The notes below the pieces were generated by a model. It was not told the DNA's origin. It was given only the letters and a program-made list of their open reading frames with translations, and did no database searches. DNA of 64,000 nt from Aquarana catesbeiana. Taxonomy: Eukaryota; Chordata; Amphibia; Anura; Ranidae. A program made the position numbers and the translations under genes. Location of the stretch: positions 27,934,971 to 27,998,970 of the forward strand of contig NC_133334.1 of the NCBI RefSeq assembly GCF_042186555.1, read 5' to 3'. Positions 20,098 to 30,702 of this stretch are shown here, in pieces (within the stretch, counting starts at the first letter, position 1; every line of letters begins with the position of its first letter).

Positions 20098-21586
20098 AGA
20101 CATGTGCAGAATGAAAAAATGTGCTTTGTTTCCTTTCGTTTTGTTATTTACATAAATTTGTTCAGTTTCATTTGTTTCATTTATTCGAGTTCAAATTGAT
20201 TCAAATTCTCCAAATTCGGTCAGATTAAGTTCACTTCGCCCGAATTTGGAATATTCGAAATGATTTGAATTCCATTCGCATTCCATTCAAAATTAAATTT
20301 ATTCTATCCGAAATTTGAATTTTGAAAGATGGCCATATTCTATTCTATTCTTTTCTATTATATTCTTTTATTTTATATTCTATTCCTCTCTTTTCTATTA
20401 TATTATTTTCTTTTCTATTTTATTTGAATTCAAATTTGTTCTTTCTATTTTAATGTATTGTGTTTTTTTTTCTATTTTATTCTATTCTTTTTTTTTCTAT
20501 TCTATTCTTTTCTATTCTATTTGAAATTCGAATTTTGGAAAGACGTTATATTCTTTCTATATTATTCTATTTTTTTTCTATTCTATTTAAATTAGAATTT
20601 CAGAAGATCTTAAGATGAGCTGCCTTGCTCAGATGGGGTAATCCGAAAAGGAACTACAAGAAAAACAGAAATGGAAGGCACGCACACCTAGTGCATTACC
20701 AGAGATATAAGAAGCTTTTGTATAAAAGTGAGTACTCACAAAATGCAACTGACAAAAGACCATAAACACAGTGCATGGACATGCACAGAACACGGGATTT
20801 TGTGCATTTTGTGAGTTCTCACTTTTATACAAAAGCTTCTTCTTATTAAATTATCTCTGGTAATGCACTAGGTGTGCGCACCTTCCATTTCTGTTTTTCT
20901 TATTTTCTTTTCTATTTTATTTCAATTCAAATTTATTCTATTCAAATTTTTGAAAAAGGTTATATTCTTTCTGTTTTCTATTTATTGTTTTATTCTATTC
21001 TTTTCTATTCTTTTTTTTTTCTATTCTATTCTTTTCTATTCTATTCGAAATTCGAATTTTGGAAAAAAGTTATATTCTTTCTATTTTAGTCTATTGTTTG
21101 TTTTTTTCTACTCTATTCTTTTTTTTTCTATTCTATTTAAAATTTGAATTTCAGAAGATTGTTATATTCTTTCTATTTTATTTTATCCTTTTTTAAATTC
21201 TATTCTGTTCCTTTATTTTCTATTCAATTGTATTCTGTTCTTTTATTTTCTATTCTATTTTATTCTAGTTTTAATCAATTATTTTCTATTCTATTCTTTT
21301 ATATTATTTTGTATTCTATTCCTTTATTTTATATTTTATCCCTTTATTTTCTATCCTATTTTTTCTATTCTTTTATTGTATATTGTTTTCTGTTTTACTC
21401 TATTATATTATATTCTTTTCATTTATATTCTACTCTATTCTTTATTCTATTTTATTTGTTTATTTTATATTTATTCATTATATTTATTTTATTTATATTC
21501 TATTTTATTCTCTTTGAAAATTTGAATTTGATTCTGAAACGATTTTAATTTTGTCCGAAATGTTATTTTCGTTATTTCGGAATTGT
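20098..21586. repeat. TTCTA-rich degenerate pentanucleotide region with nested palindrome
   Basis: From about 20315 the sequence is degenerate TTCTA/TTTTATTC repeats broken by 'gaaattcgaattttgg' modules. The opening 'acatgtgcagaatgaaaaaatg' matches, in reverse, repeats at 42.86-43.06 and 56.2-56.65 kb. The long Phe/Ile/Tyr-rich frames here are translation artefacts. Arms 20658-20747 and 20803-20901 form a palindrome with a short indel. Confidence 0.75.
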
Positions 21587-22777
21587 TTAACCACTTCCCG
21601 CCCGCCCTATAGCGGATTGACGTCCGGGAAGTGGTTCTGTTAACCTGACTGGACATCATATGACGTCCAGCAGGATAACATGCCGCAGCGCACCCCCGGG
21701 GGCGCGCATCGCGGCGATCGGTGGAGCGGTGTGTCAGTCTGACACACCGCTCCACCGATCTTGGTAAAGAGCCTCCGGCGGAGGCTCTTTACCATGTGAT
21801 CAGCCGTGTCCAATCACGGCTGATCATGCTGTCAATAGGAAGAGCCGTTGATCGGCTCTTCCTCACTCGCGTCTGACAGACGCGAGTAGAGGAGAGCCGA
21901 TCGGCGGCTCTCCTGGCAGGGGGGGTCTGCGCTGATTGTTTATCAGCGCAGCCCCCCCGCAGATCACCACACTGGACCACCAGGGATCGCCACTAGGACC
22001 ACCAGGGAAGGGGTAACATGTGGATGGCCAGGTATGTACCCCATGGCCATCCACATGTGCCCAGTGTGCCAAATCTGTGCCAATCAGTGCCCACAAAAGG
22101 GCACTGATTGGTACCATTATGTTGCAGTGATGCCCAGCAATGCCACCCTTAGGGGCATCACTGCAAACAAGCAGTGCCATCAGTGCCACCCATCAGTGTC
22201 CATTCATGCCACCTGTCAGTGCCCATCCGTGCCCATCAGTGCCCATCTATCAGTGCCCATCCATGCCCATCTGTGCCAACTATCAGTGCCACCCATAAGT
22301 AACCATCAATGCCACCTATGAGTGCCCATCAATGCCACCTATGAGTGCCCATCAGTGCCGCATACCAGTGCCACCTATCAGTGCCCATCAGTGCCACCTA
22401 TCAATGCCCATCAGTGCCACCTCATCGGTGCCCATCAGTGCCGCCGTATCAGTGCCCGTCAGTGCAGCCATATCAGTGCCCGTCATTGAAGAAGAAAACG
22501 TACTTATTTACAAAAAAGTTTTAACAGAAACAAAGAAAAACTTGTTTTTTTTCAAAATTTTTGGTCTTTTTTTATTCGTTGCGCAAAAAATAAAAACCGC
22601 AGAGGTGATCAAATACCACCAAAAGAAAGCTCTATTTGTGGGAACAAAATAATAAAAAATTTGTTTGGGTACAGTGTAGCATGACCGCGCAATCGTCATT
22701 CAAATTGCAACAGCGCTGAAAGCTGAAAATTGGTCTGGGTGGGAAGGTGTCTAAGTGCCTGGTATTGAAGTGGTTAA
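21587..22777. mobile_element. Complete TTAACCACTT...AAGTGGTTAA element
   Basis: TTAA at 21587-21590 opens 'ccacttcccgcccgcc', and 'gaagtgg' closes before TTAA at 22774-22777. The interior holds a string of seven hairpins (21716-21958), a 'cagtgcccatcagtgccacc' minisatellite (22063-22490) and the family blocks 'gcgcaatcgtcattcaaat' and 'aaagctgaaaattggtctgg'. Flanks on both sides belong to the TTCTA-rich repeat, so the insertion is nested. No transposase is visible. Confidence 0.85.
21716..21958. repeat. String of seven consecutive hairpins
   Basis: Stems: 21716-21737/21739-21760 (22 bp); 21762-21777/21779-21794 (16 bp); 21797-21808/21815-21826 (12 bp); 21837-21847/21853-21863 (11 bp); 21865-21875/21877-21887 (11 bp); 21890-21899/21905-21914 (10 bp); 21927-21936/21942-21951 (10 bp, extended by G/C runs). 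All listed stems are perfect, with loops of 1-6 nt. Confidence 0.9.
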
Positions 22778-23349
22778 ATTCGTTACTATTGTAATTCAGA
22801 AATTCGGATACATCTGAATTCCCGAATAAATAAAATTTTGTCCGAATTTCGATTAAAATTCCCTATACCAGAAATAAACAATAAAACTTCTAGCAGCTCT
22901 CGGAAAAGTGGTCTAGCCAACTAAAGTTTCTTTAAAGGAGAAGTGGGACAAAAGCTTTTTTGGCCCTACTTCTCCTGTGGGTCACACGAGAGCACTTCGT
23001 TCTGTACTCCTGTGACCCTTATTCAGCCAATAGCTGTGTGAGTGAGATAAAATCCTCTGACAGCTGCTCCAGACTCTGGAGGGAATTTCTGACTTTAATT
23101 TCAGGATCCACCTAGATGCCCAGACCAGAAGCTGGCTCAGCCTCACAGCATACTACTGAGAGCCTCAGCCAGCCGCTACCACCCCCGGCACAGCCCAGTG
23201 CTCCAGTGCGTGCTGGAGGGGCATAACAGAGAGCCGGTGACTGACAGTCATAAGATGAGGATATTAAATAATAAGGTTTAAAGTGAAATCGGTTAATAAA
23301 AAATATTACTTGTACAAATGCATAGAGGTATTCAGTTTGCTAGTCCTAC
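22778..23349. other. Intron DNA, no exon recognised
   Basis: After the TTCTA-rich repeat resumes (to about 22870), a 'tttaaaggagaagtggg' start near 22932 suggests another TTAA-type repeat. Nothing coding is visible. Confidence 0.4.
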
Positions 23350-23487
23350 CATTCAGGTCAGTCGTCACAATGATGGCATAAGCCACTATTGGTCCATTTG
23401 AGGTATCAAACCCTTGGAAGGTGACATCCATAGCATCCCCAGATGTTGAGCGAACAACCTTTATACTGCCCGGCTGCTCCAGAGGAC
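23350..23487 (-). CDS. Host gene exon: first part of membrane-proximal domain
   Basis: The acceptor is 'ttaccttttag' and the donor 'AATG|gtagga'. The 138-nt exon is phase 1 at both ends. It encodes PLEQPGSIKVV, then DVTFQGFDTSNGPIVAYAIIVTTDLN. The NGPI..YA.IV pattern is the usual C-strand region of the R3 phosphatase membrane-proximal FN3-like domain. It joins the upstream C exon as Ser and the downstream exon as Ala, both in frame. Confidence 0.85.
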
Positions 23488-24057
23488 CTAAAAGGTAATC
23501 AAACATCCTCATCACATCATTGTATTATTGGACATCTGCTGCAGATATGTCTCTCCCCAGTTTTATCAGAAAACAGGAACAACAAGATCACTGAGACAGG
23601 CATTACATTATACCCGCAAGCACGTAGTTCTACTAGCAAGAACATCAAACTTTTTACAAACATTATACTACCATCTAGTGGCAAATTACAGAACTACCAA
23701 TCAAGTATAATATGTGAAAACTGTTGTTACATAAAACTACATGCCAACGTTGTATGACAGGCAACAATTTTATTTTAACTCTTGGTGCCATCAAACTACT
23801 AACAATACCCTGAGTTGAGTAGTTTTGGGCAAAACTGGTTACAGACAGAAGTCAAAAGGAGACTCTGAATGCAGATTTTCAGTAGGGCACACAGGCTTTG
23901 GTCTGGAAGCCCTCCACAAAAGGGGCACCCCTTAGAGAAGGGGGTGGACCCAGAGTTGAGAATTCATGTGTGTAGACTTAAGCCTCGTACACAGATTTTC
24001 GGACGTGCGTTTGTCCGTTTTTTTTTGCATGCTACTCTCATGTCGAAAGTGAAGAGG

Positions 24058-24467
24058 TGTCAGGGCTGAGCTCAGCCCTTCCTTCTCTGAGCTGGCTGCT
24101 CAGCTGTTGGCTAATTGCCAGCTCCCATCTTTCTCCACAGTTGCTCAGCTTTTGATGATATCCTGCTTGTCAGTCTTGCCTACTTAAGCCGTCCAGTCCA
24201 GAGGATCTCTGCCTTCACCTTGGTCAACATCACAGAAACTATCTTCTGCGATCCTGTTCAAGACTTGCTTTGCTGACATCCCTTCTGGCTCCAGATCCTG
24301 TTTGCTGTTCCACTACGTTGATCCCTGACTTCTGGCTTGGCTGACTATCCGTTCCGGTTACTGAACTTTGGCTATGTTTTGACTACGTTTGTTCTTTTTA
24401 CTTTTATTATTAAACAAGTGTGATTTAACTGTACTTCTGTCTCGGCCTGATTACATGGTTTCTGACA
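24058..24467. mobile_element. Solo LTR, 410 bp, with 5-bp target duplication
   Basis: The termini are TGTCAG...CTGACA (TG...CA with a 6-bp inverted repeat). AGAGG occurs at 24053-24057 and again at 24468-24472. An ATTAAA in 'attattaaacaag' may be the polyadenylation signal. No internal retroviral or Gypsy genes flank it, so LTR recombination probably removed them. It split an older dispersed repeat that starts near 23.98 kb ('cctcgtacacag'). Confidence 0.85.
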
Positions 24468-24472
24468 AGAGG

Positions 24473-25110
24473 TTACTCGCCATACAAAAATTCTTGTACA
24501 ACAGAACACAACTTCAGAAGTGACGTAATGTGTTGAATAGTTTTGTACATGTTCTTTAGTTTCTGACCATGCATAGTCATGTTCTTACGATTTTTTTTGG
24601 ATGAAAACTGTACTAATTATACGAAAATTGGGTGTTGAGTTTCCGTATGACAAAAATTTTATAGTCTGCATATCCAGATTTTGTTGGACAAAAAATCAGA
24701 ATCGCTGTCGAAAGCACTGTACTAACACTCCGAAAATAGGCAGATCGTTTGTTGGACAAAATTTTACTGAAATACATCACAGGTGATATCATTTGCTGCT
24801 CAGTGATTGCAGTATTCTAGTCTGCATTTCCCCAAGGTAATACATAAAACCTGGCCTATTAGTGCGTCCTGAGGACAGGGTTGATGACCACTGTTCTAGT
24901 TGGTGGGCTCCTAACATGGCACAATCAACAGGGATGATTCATAACAGTTTGCAAAAAGCCTTGGATCAACATAGCATGAGATTTCCTGCTGTTGGAAGTT
25001 GTGGACATTGTCTTGTGCATTGTCTCGTTAGCAAGGGTTGCACTTTAACTGCCACTCTCAGATCAATTATATGGACAGAGTAATTTCAATAGATTGTCAC
25101 TGCCCACAAC
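24473..25110. other. Intron DNA, remainder of dispersed repeat
   Basis: It continues the repeat interrupted by the solo LTR, to about 24.83 kb. No gene or exon is recognised up to the next element. Confidence 0.4.
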
Positions 25111-25552
25111 CCAGATAGCAAGCAATTGTGCTGCAAGTTTGAAAATGACTTGCTAAGCTATTGCTAGACTTGCCAGGCTTCACAAGTTTGTTGCACAATT
25201 GCAGCAAGTCTGCATTGCATGACTCCAGATCAACTTTCTTTGCCAACATTCTGCAAGTCTGCTGCAAGTTCTGGTTCAGTTATGTTGTGCAATAGTCATC
25301 CCACCACAGGGGGTCACTGTGACTGAATTTTATGCTGTAGACTTGCAGAGCTCTTGCTGTAGTCTCACCACTGCAACTTTACTCTTGCTAGAGACTTCCC
25401 ACGCAAATTTGCTACAAATTGGAAAAGTGTCAACTGAAACTTGTGCTTCAAGTGCTCTGCAAGTGTACAACTTGCCAGTGAAAATGTGCAGCAAGTTAAC
25501 AAGACTGTTCAACACTGCCACAAATGTGTGGCAAGTTATCCTTGCTATCTGG
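25111..25552. mobile_element. Small inverted-terminal-repeat element
   Basis: CCAGATAGCAAG at 25111-25122 is mirrored by CTTGCTATCTGG at 25541-25552. The interior repeats 'ttgctgcaagt' motifs and has no coding frame. A target duplication is not obvious. Confidence 0.7.
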
Positions 25553-25725
25553 AAATATGCCCTTTAACTCGAAATTGATTATTTTTTGTGGTAGTTGTTC
25601 AGCAAGAGTGTAGAATGTACAGTGTCATACAGCTGGCTAATTAGAGAAAGCACTAATGTTTCAAATGCACTTCTAAATATATGGCTGATATATAAGTTAT
25701 AAAAATCGATAAAAGCAAAACATAC

Positions 25726-25992
25726 TTGTGAATATCCATCCAGTAAGAGGCGTGCTCTGATGCTCCCGGGCTCCGACAGTGAGCACAGTAATGGTGTAAT
25801 TAGTCCCAGATGCCAGGCTCTGCAGGTTAACAGTCGGTGCATTGCTTATAACAGTCCCACTGATGGAAGTAGAATTCCAAATAATATTATAGGACATTGC
25901 CAGGCCGGTCATATTTGCTGGGTCTTCCCAAGATACTGTGATGCTGTCTGAACCAACGCTATTAAAATTCAGAGATTGTGGAGGAGTTGGAT
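25726..25992 (-). CDS. Host gene exon: FN3 domain, sub-type C (most 3')
   Basis: The acceptor is 'tattttgtcctacag' and the donor 'CAA|gtatgt'. 267 nt, phase 1-1. It encodes PTPPQSLNFNSVGSD, SITVSWEDP (the core Trp of FN3), NMTGLAMSYNI, then LASGTNYTITVLTVGAR. Several N-x-T/S sequons indicate a glycosylated extracellular domain. Close relatives are the exons at 45.5 and 51.1 kb. It lies directly upstream of the membrane-proximal domain. The ITV...TV pattern places the G strand at the exon's end, so the exon encodes one whole domain. Confidence 0.92.
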
Positions 25993-26332
25993 CTGTAGGA
26001 CAAAATATAACAAATATTAGCATGGGAATAATATATATACAATGATATCCATGCGGTTTTTGCTTCAGGTGCGGGACCTCCCACCCCTCTGCTCCCTCAG
26101 TGGGTATTCTTCAGTGTGACTCTTTGTAAGACATATTAGGTGATGTGGTATCCCCCCTTGGAATACGAGTGGCCAAAAAACACTTGGGATCATCCAATCG
26201 ATTTTAGAGGAACTCTGGTTAGGAGACTTTATACCCCTTACTGGTAATTATAGCCCATGTAACTTATATATACATATATATATATGTTGATAATTGAAAT
26301 GCTAAAACACAATTTTTTAACAGCAAACCAAT

Positions 26333-26376
26333 CCCTTGAGGAAGACCTTGACTATTAAAGTCGAAACGCGTTGGAC
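26333..26376 (+). ncRNA. Hammerhead-ribozyme-like motif (near-complete)
   Basis: TTGAGGA (26336-26342) matches CUGANGA except for T at the first position. GACT/AGTC can form stem II. GAAA (26363-26366), the palindrome ACGCGT and T at 26372 as H17 follow. CC/GG flanks give two stem I pairs. 'tcaataaag' occurs about 140 bp downstream, as in the copy at 53.8 kb. Confidence 0.45.
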
Positions 26377-26539
26377 ATCCTATGCAACAGACATTCGATA
26401 CATAATGCTGTGTATAATTTTATGTTCGCTTTTTTGTGTACTTTTCAATGGCAATATATCCCCCGACCAGAGCTCATATTTTAATGGCAGTGTGTTCATG
26501 TTATGACAACTTTTCAATAAAGAACTCTTCTTTTAACAA

Positions 26540-27188
26540 TTTATCTCTTTTATCTCTTTAATCTACTAACCCTGCTGCAAAAAAACCCCACTGGGGGAAC
26601 CTTCTCATATTATATAATAAATATTATTGGGGATCAAAGTATGTAAGTATGAGTATGAGATCAAAGTATGTTAATAGAGCCAGTTGCTAAATAAACCTTC
26701 AGAATTAAGCTGGCCCTGCAAAGAAGAGATTAAATACTTACCTCCACCAATGTCCATGCCTACAGCTGTGAAGTAGAGGCGGACAGAATGAACCATAGAG
26801 AGCCACAAAGGATCAGGGATCTGACACTCCCAGAAGTGTCAGATTCTCCAAGATCTTCATTGGGCGCTTCCTTTTTAGTACTGAAGATATTGATAGTATG
26901 GGCAGTGGTGGAAGTGAGCACCTCTTTTTTTCATGACACTTGACCAAAGCTTTTGCTTCACTTTGCTATACTTTTGCGCCTACAATAATAATTTTGGCAA
27001 AAACCTTTTTTTCTTTTTTTTTCTATCTATAATACATTTTCTAATTTCAATTTCTGTGTTGCATTAAATTTACACAGCATACTATAGTTATATTAAATGA
27101 AGAATATTGGAAGTAAAAAGACCTTTTAGTTCCCCCTTAGTTCCAGGTTGAAATGGAGATGTGTAAGTCCAAATAATAAAATCGATTT
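26540..27188. other. Intron DNA, no exon recognised
   Basis: AT-rich sequence. 'ttagttcccccttag' at 27.13 kb recurs just before the TTAACCACTT-type elements at 35.8 and 40.05 kb. Nothing else is supported. Confidence 0.4.
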
Positions 27189-28145
27189 TTAACCACTTGC
27201 TTACTGGGCACCTAAACTCCCCTCCTGCCCAGACCAATTTTCAGCTTTTAGCGCTGTCACTCTTTGAACGACAATTGCGCGGTCATACAACATTGTACAC
27301 AAATTAAATTTTTATCTTTTTTTCCCCCAAATAGAGCTTTCTTTTGGTGGTATTTGATTACCTCTGGGTGTTTTATTTTTTTGCTAAAAAAATTAAAAAA
27401 GACCAAAATGTTTTTTTAAAAATACAAAACTGTTTTATATTTTGTTAATAAATTTTGCAAACAGGTAATTTTTCTCCTTTATTGATGTACGCTGATGAGG
27501 CTGCACTGATGGGCACCGATAGGCTGCATTGATAGGGCCTGATAAGGCGGCTCGGAAGGGCACTAATAGGTGGCACTGATGGGCACTAATAGGCGGCACT
27601 GGTGGGCACTAAGAGGCGGCACTGGTGGGCACTAAGAGGCGGCACTGGTGGGCACTAATAGGTGGCACTGAAGGGCATTGATAGGTGGCACTGAAGGGCA
27701 CTAATAGGTGGCACTGATAGCTGGCACTGATGGGCACTGATAGATGGCAGTGATGGGCACTGATGGGTGGCAGTGATGGGCACTGATCGACACTGGTAGG
27801 TGACACTGATAGGCAGCACTGCTAGGTGGTACTGGTGAGGCACTGATTGGCATCACTGGTGGGCATTTATAGGTGGCACTCATGGGCATTGATAGGTGGC
27901 ACTGATTGCTGGCACTTATGCAGCAGTGGGCACTGATGTGTGGCACTGTGTGGGCACTGGCAGGTGGCACTGACAGGCAGTACTAGTGGGCACAGATGAG
28001 GCGGCTTTGCCTCTTCCTCTTTGGGAACAATGTCCCTTGCACTGAAGCCGGTGATCGGCTTTTTTTTTCGATCTTCTGTTTACATCACGTGATCAGCTGT
28101 CATTGGCTGACAGCTGATCACGTGGTAAAGGGCCGGGATTGGGCG
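27189..28145. mobile_element. TTAACCACTT-type element with minisatellite
   Basis: The left end is TTAACCACTTGC with family blocks, then a 'ggcactgatgggcactgat' minisatellite at 27484-28000. A 17-bp perfect hairpin (28086-28102/28108-28124) follows. The right terminus is unclear. 28.15-28.73 kb has no recognised feature. Confidence 0.75.
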
Positions 28146-28736
28146 GGCTGCATTGGAGGGGAATCTGTTTGCTGATCCCCACTGAGCAGATGGGTGGCTG
28201 GCCCATGTCCGCTGCACTTATGCAGAGCGGACACAGATACAGCCCGCTCTTCTCTATGGGCGGTTAGATGAATATGGACCGCCTGTCCGTTTACACCCAG
28301 CTGCCATCCGATCCAACTGTTTTTAGTGAACAGAATCGGATCAGATGTCGGCGGTGTCCGTTGACACCAGCCGCTCCATACAGGAGGCTGGAGGGTCCGA
28401 TCGGTTCTGCCTGAAATACTGACAGGCGGACCCGGTTTATCCGCTCATGTGAAAGGGCCCCAATAAAGAAAGATTTCTTCTGGACTTCAACATCATAGCT
28501 ATGTGTTACATTTCTGTGGCAGTGAGCCCTTGTAGAATACCAACCCAAGTTTCCCCAGGGTGCAGAGTCTAAGTCCCAGCATGTTTCTTCACCAGGGCCC
28601 TCTGATGGTGAGGATGAACTTGCAGCAAGCCGGAACCAGGTCCCAGCTGAAAGAAAGTGTAAGAGGGTGCAGATAATAGAACTGATCCCCCTGCAGCACA
28701 CCCGGTGGGAGGGAGAGGAGCAGTTGACTCTTATGG

Positions 28737-29503
28737 ATAATTAATTAAAATAATAGTTGCGCTAATATTAACCCAGTCAATCTGTGCACAGTAGATAATT
28801 GAAACAATCCCTCCACATAAAAATAAAATTATAAAATTATATATATAAAGATAGAATAAATCAAATGTATATAAGGGTCTGGTCAGGTCAAAACATTAAA
28901 CCAAAAAGCAAATGATATTAAACTCCACAGAGTAGATTACAAGCAGCCGCCTGTGATATTGGGGATGTATACATATAAATAAAATACTTGTAATCTGAAA
29001 TAATCTCATATAGTATAGTTAAGAAAATTCCAAGTTAAAATAGTCTGTTGAAAGCCGTTCTCAATTATTATAGTGTGCTTTATAATTGGGCAGGAGATAG
29101 ATCTATTCACGAAGATCTCCCAAATTTTCTCTCTATTCTGAGGGTTTCCAGATGAATGTTCTCAGGTATTGAAAACATGTGAAAGGTTTACCTTGAAAAA
29201 GTCACGTGTTGGGTGACGCAACGCGTAGGAGGAGTCAGTGACGTGCAGTATTGAGGCCGGTCAGCAGCTTGCCACGAGCGATATCACAGGCGGCTGCTTG
29301 TAATCTACTCTGTGGAGTTTAATATCATTTGCTTTTTAGTTTAATGTTTTGACCTGACCAGACCCTTATATACATTTGATTTATTCTATCTTTATATATA
29401 TAATTTTATAATTTTATTTTTATGTGGAGGGATTGTTTCAATTATCTACTGTGCACAGATTTACTGGGTTAATATTAGCGCAACTATTATTTTAATTAAT
29501 TAT
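28737..29503. mobile_element. Foldback element with 223-bp near-identical arms
   Basis: 28737-28959 and 29281-29503 are reverse complements. I count two mismatches by eye. The 321-bp centre contains a hammerhead-like motif. No open frame of note. The near-identity of the arms suggests a young element or arm homogenisation. Confidence 0.85.
29188..29232 (+). ncRNA. Hammerhead-ribozyme-like motif (degenerate) in foldback centre
   Basis: TTGAAAA replaces CUGANGA and GCAA (29218-29221) replaces GAAA. A perfect GTCAC/GTGAC stem II, the ACGCGT palindrome and CC/GG stem I pairs are kept. Two core changes make catalysis unlikely. Confidence 0.35.
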
Positions 29504-29682
29504 TTGTTACAGGTGTCTGAGCACTTTTTATAGTTTGCAGCTTTTATATATATATATTTTTTCAGTCACATTTAAGACATATATTTCAAAGGATTTATTT
29601 TCACTATATCCATTTCAGTGTTTTAGTATTTTTTGCATTTGACTCTTGTGGATGCTGCAGGGGGATCCACAAGAGTCACAAG

Positions 29683-30122
29683 CATAGGCGTGCGCAAGGG
29701 GTGCCTGGGCACACCCTAATCCTGGAGTTGGCAACCCATCAATTGTGGGCAGATGACAGGTAAGCCGCGATCCTTACTTGCCGACCCCCAGAACCTGGAC
29801 AGGATAGGCGGCTGGAGTGGAAATTAAGGGACCGATCTGTATTTTCTTCTGCAGCAGCTGAAAGTAGGCTTCTCCTCCTCTTCCTCTCATCGATATTCAG
29901 CTGCCACGGGAGGAAAATACAGGGGATTGGTACCAACGTATGCCACCCCTCTTGTCCCAATTCCTTTTCTTTCTGCTGCCCAGGTCCCCCTGTGTGCTCA
30001 CCTGCTCCCCCCCCCATTGTTTTAGGATGAGTGGGGAAGAGGCCGATTAATATGTCACAAAGGCATATGTGTTGGAGCTTTGAGGTGCACACCCTAATAC
30101 AATAAGCTCCGCACACCTATGG
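29683..30122. mobile_element. Inverted-end dispersed element (cataggcgtgcg)
   Basis: It begins 'cataggcgtgcgc' and ends in the rough complement 'gcacacctatgg'. 'gcacaccctaat' occurs near both ends. A separate 13-bp perfect hairpin (29641-29653/29665-29677) sits just left. No coding sequence. Confidence 0.5.
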
Positions 30123-30306
30123 TAACAAGCGTCAGCAATAGGGTAGTAGAGCCAGCCCTTCTGCTCGGCAGGTGCCCGAACCCCGCTTTTGAACTGATGG
30201 GGCCTTGGTCCAATACTGGAGGACCGGCTGTACTGCCTTATCAGCGGTCCTGAATACAACACTCACAACAGGCTCATCAGGACTTATGACTTGATCATAT
30301 ACTTAC

Positions 30307-30561
30307 ATGTGGCCTCAGTCACCGGTGGGGCTGTATTGGTGCAGTCCCCACTGAATGTCTGTATGATGATCACATAACTCCTGCCTGGCAGCAATTTTAA
30401 GAATTTCACTGATAGAGAATTTGTTTCAAGAGTCCCATTTACATCACCGGTTATACTGACAACATATTTAGACACTTTTCCCGCTGGTGCTGTCCAGTTC
30501 ACTACCAGAGAATCCACCAACTCGTAATTGTTTACTGTGATGGCTGAAGCTTGCCCAGGAA
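30307..30561 (-). CDS. Host gene exon: FN3 domain, sub-type B (3' copy)
   Basis: The acceptor is 'tttttcctctttcag' and the donor 'ACAT|gtaagt'. 255 nt, phase 1-1. It encodes PGQASAITVNNY, LVVNWTAPAGK with the FN3 Trp, VSITGDVNGTLE, and LLPGRSYVIIIQTFSGDC. It has the same length and layout as the B exon at 52.7 kb but clearly diverged sequence, so this pair is old compared with the two A exons. It sits between the A exon at 43.4 kb and the C exon at 25.7 kb. Confidence 0.92.
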
Positions 30562-30702
30562 CTGAAAGAGGAAAAAAAAATAGATATGAATTAATTTTTT
30601 TAAGTAATATTTTCATAGTAATCAACATCCCTATTGAAATTGCGGCATCATTATATTAAAGCAGAATCATGTTAAACGTGAACCCGGAGTCCTTGCCCTA
30701 CT

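Noticed and set aside
20315..21548. Plus-strand open frames up to 134 codons rich in Phe, Ile, Tyr and Leu
   Set aside because: They are translations of TTCTA-type pentanucleotide repeats, open in several frames at once. No domain or start context.
22034..22652. Frames rich in Cys, Pro, His, Ser and Val (and similar at 27.6-27.97 and 16.8-17.08 kb)
   Set aside because: Translations of the 'cagtgcccatcagtgccacc' minisatellite, recurring in three unrelated places.
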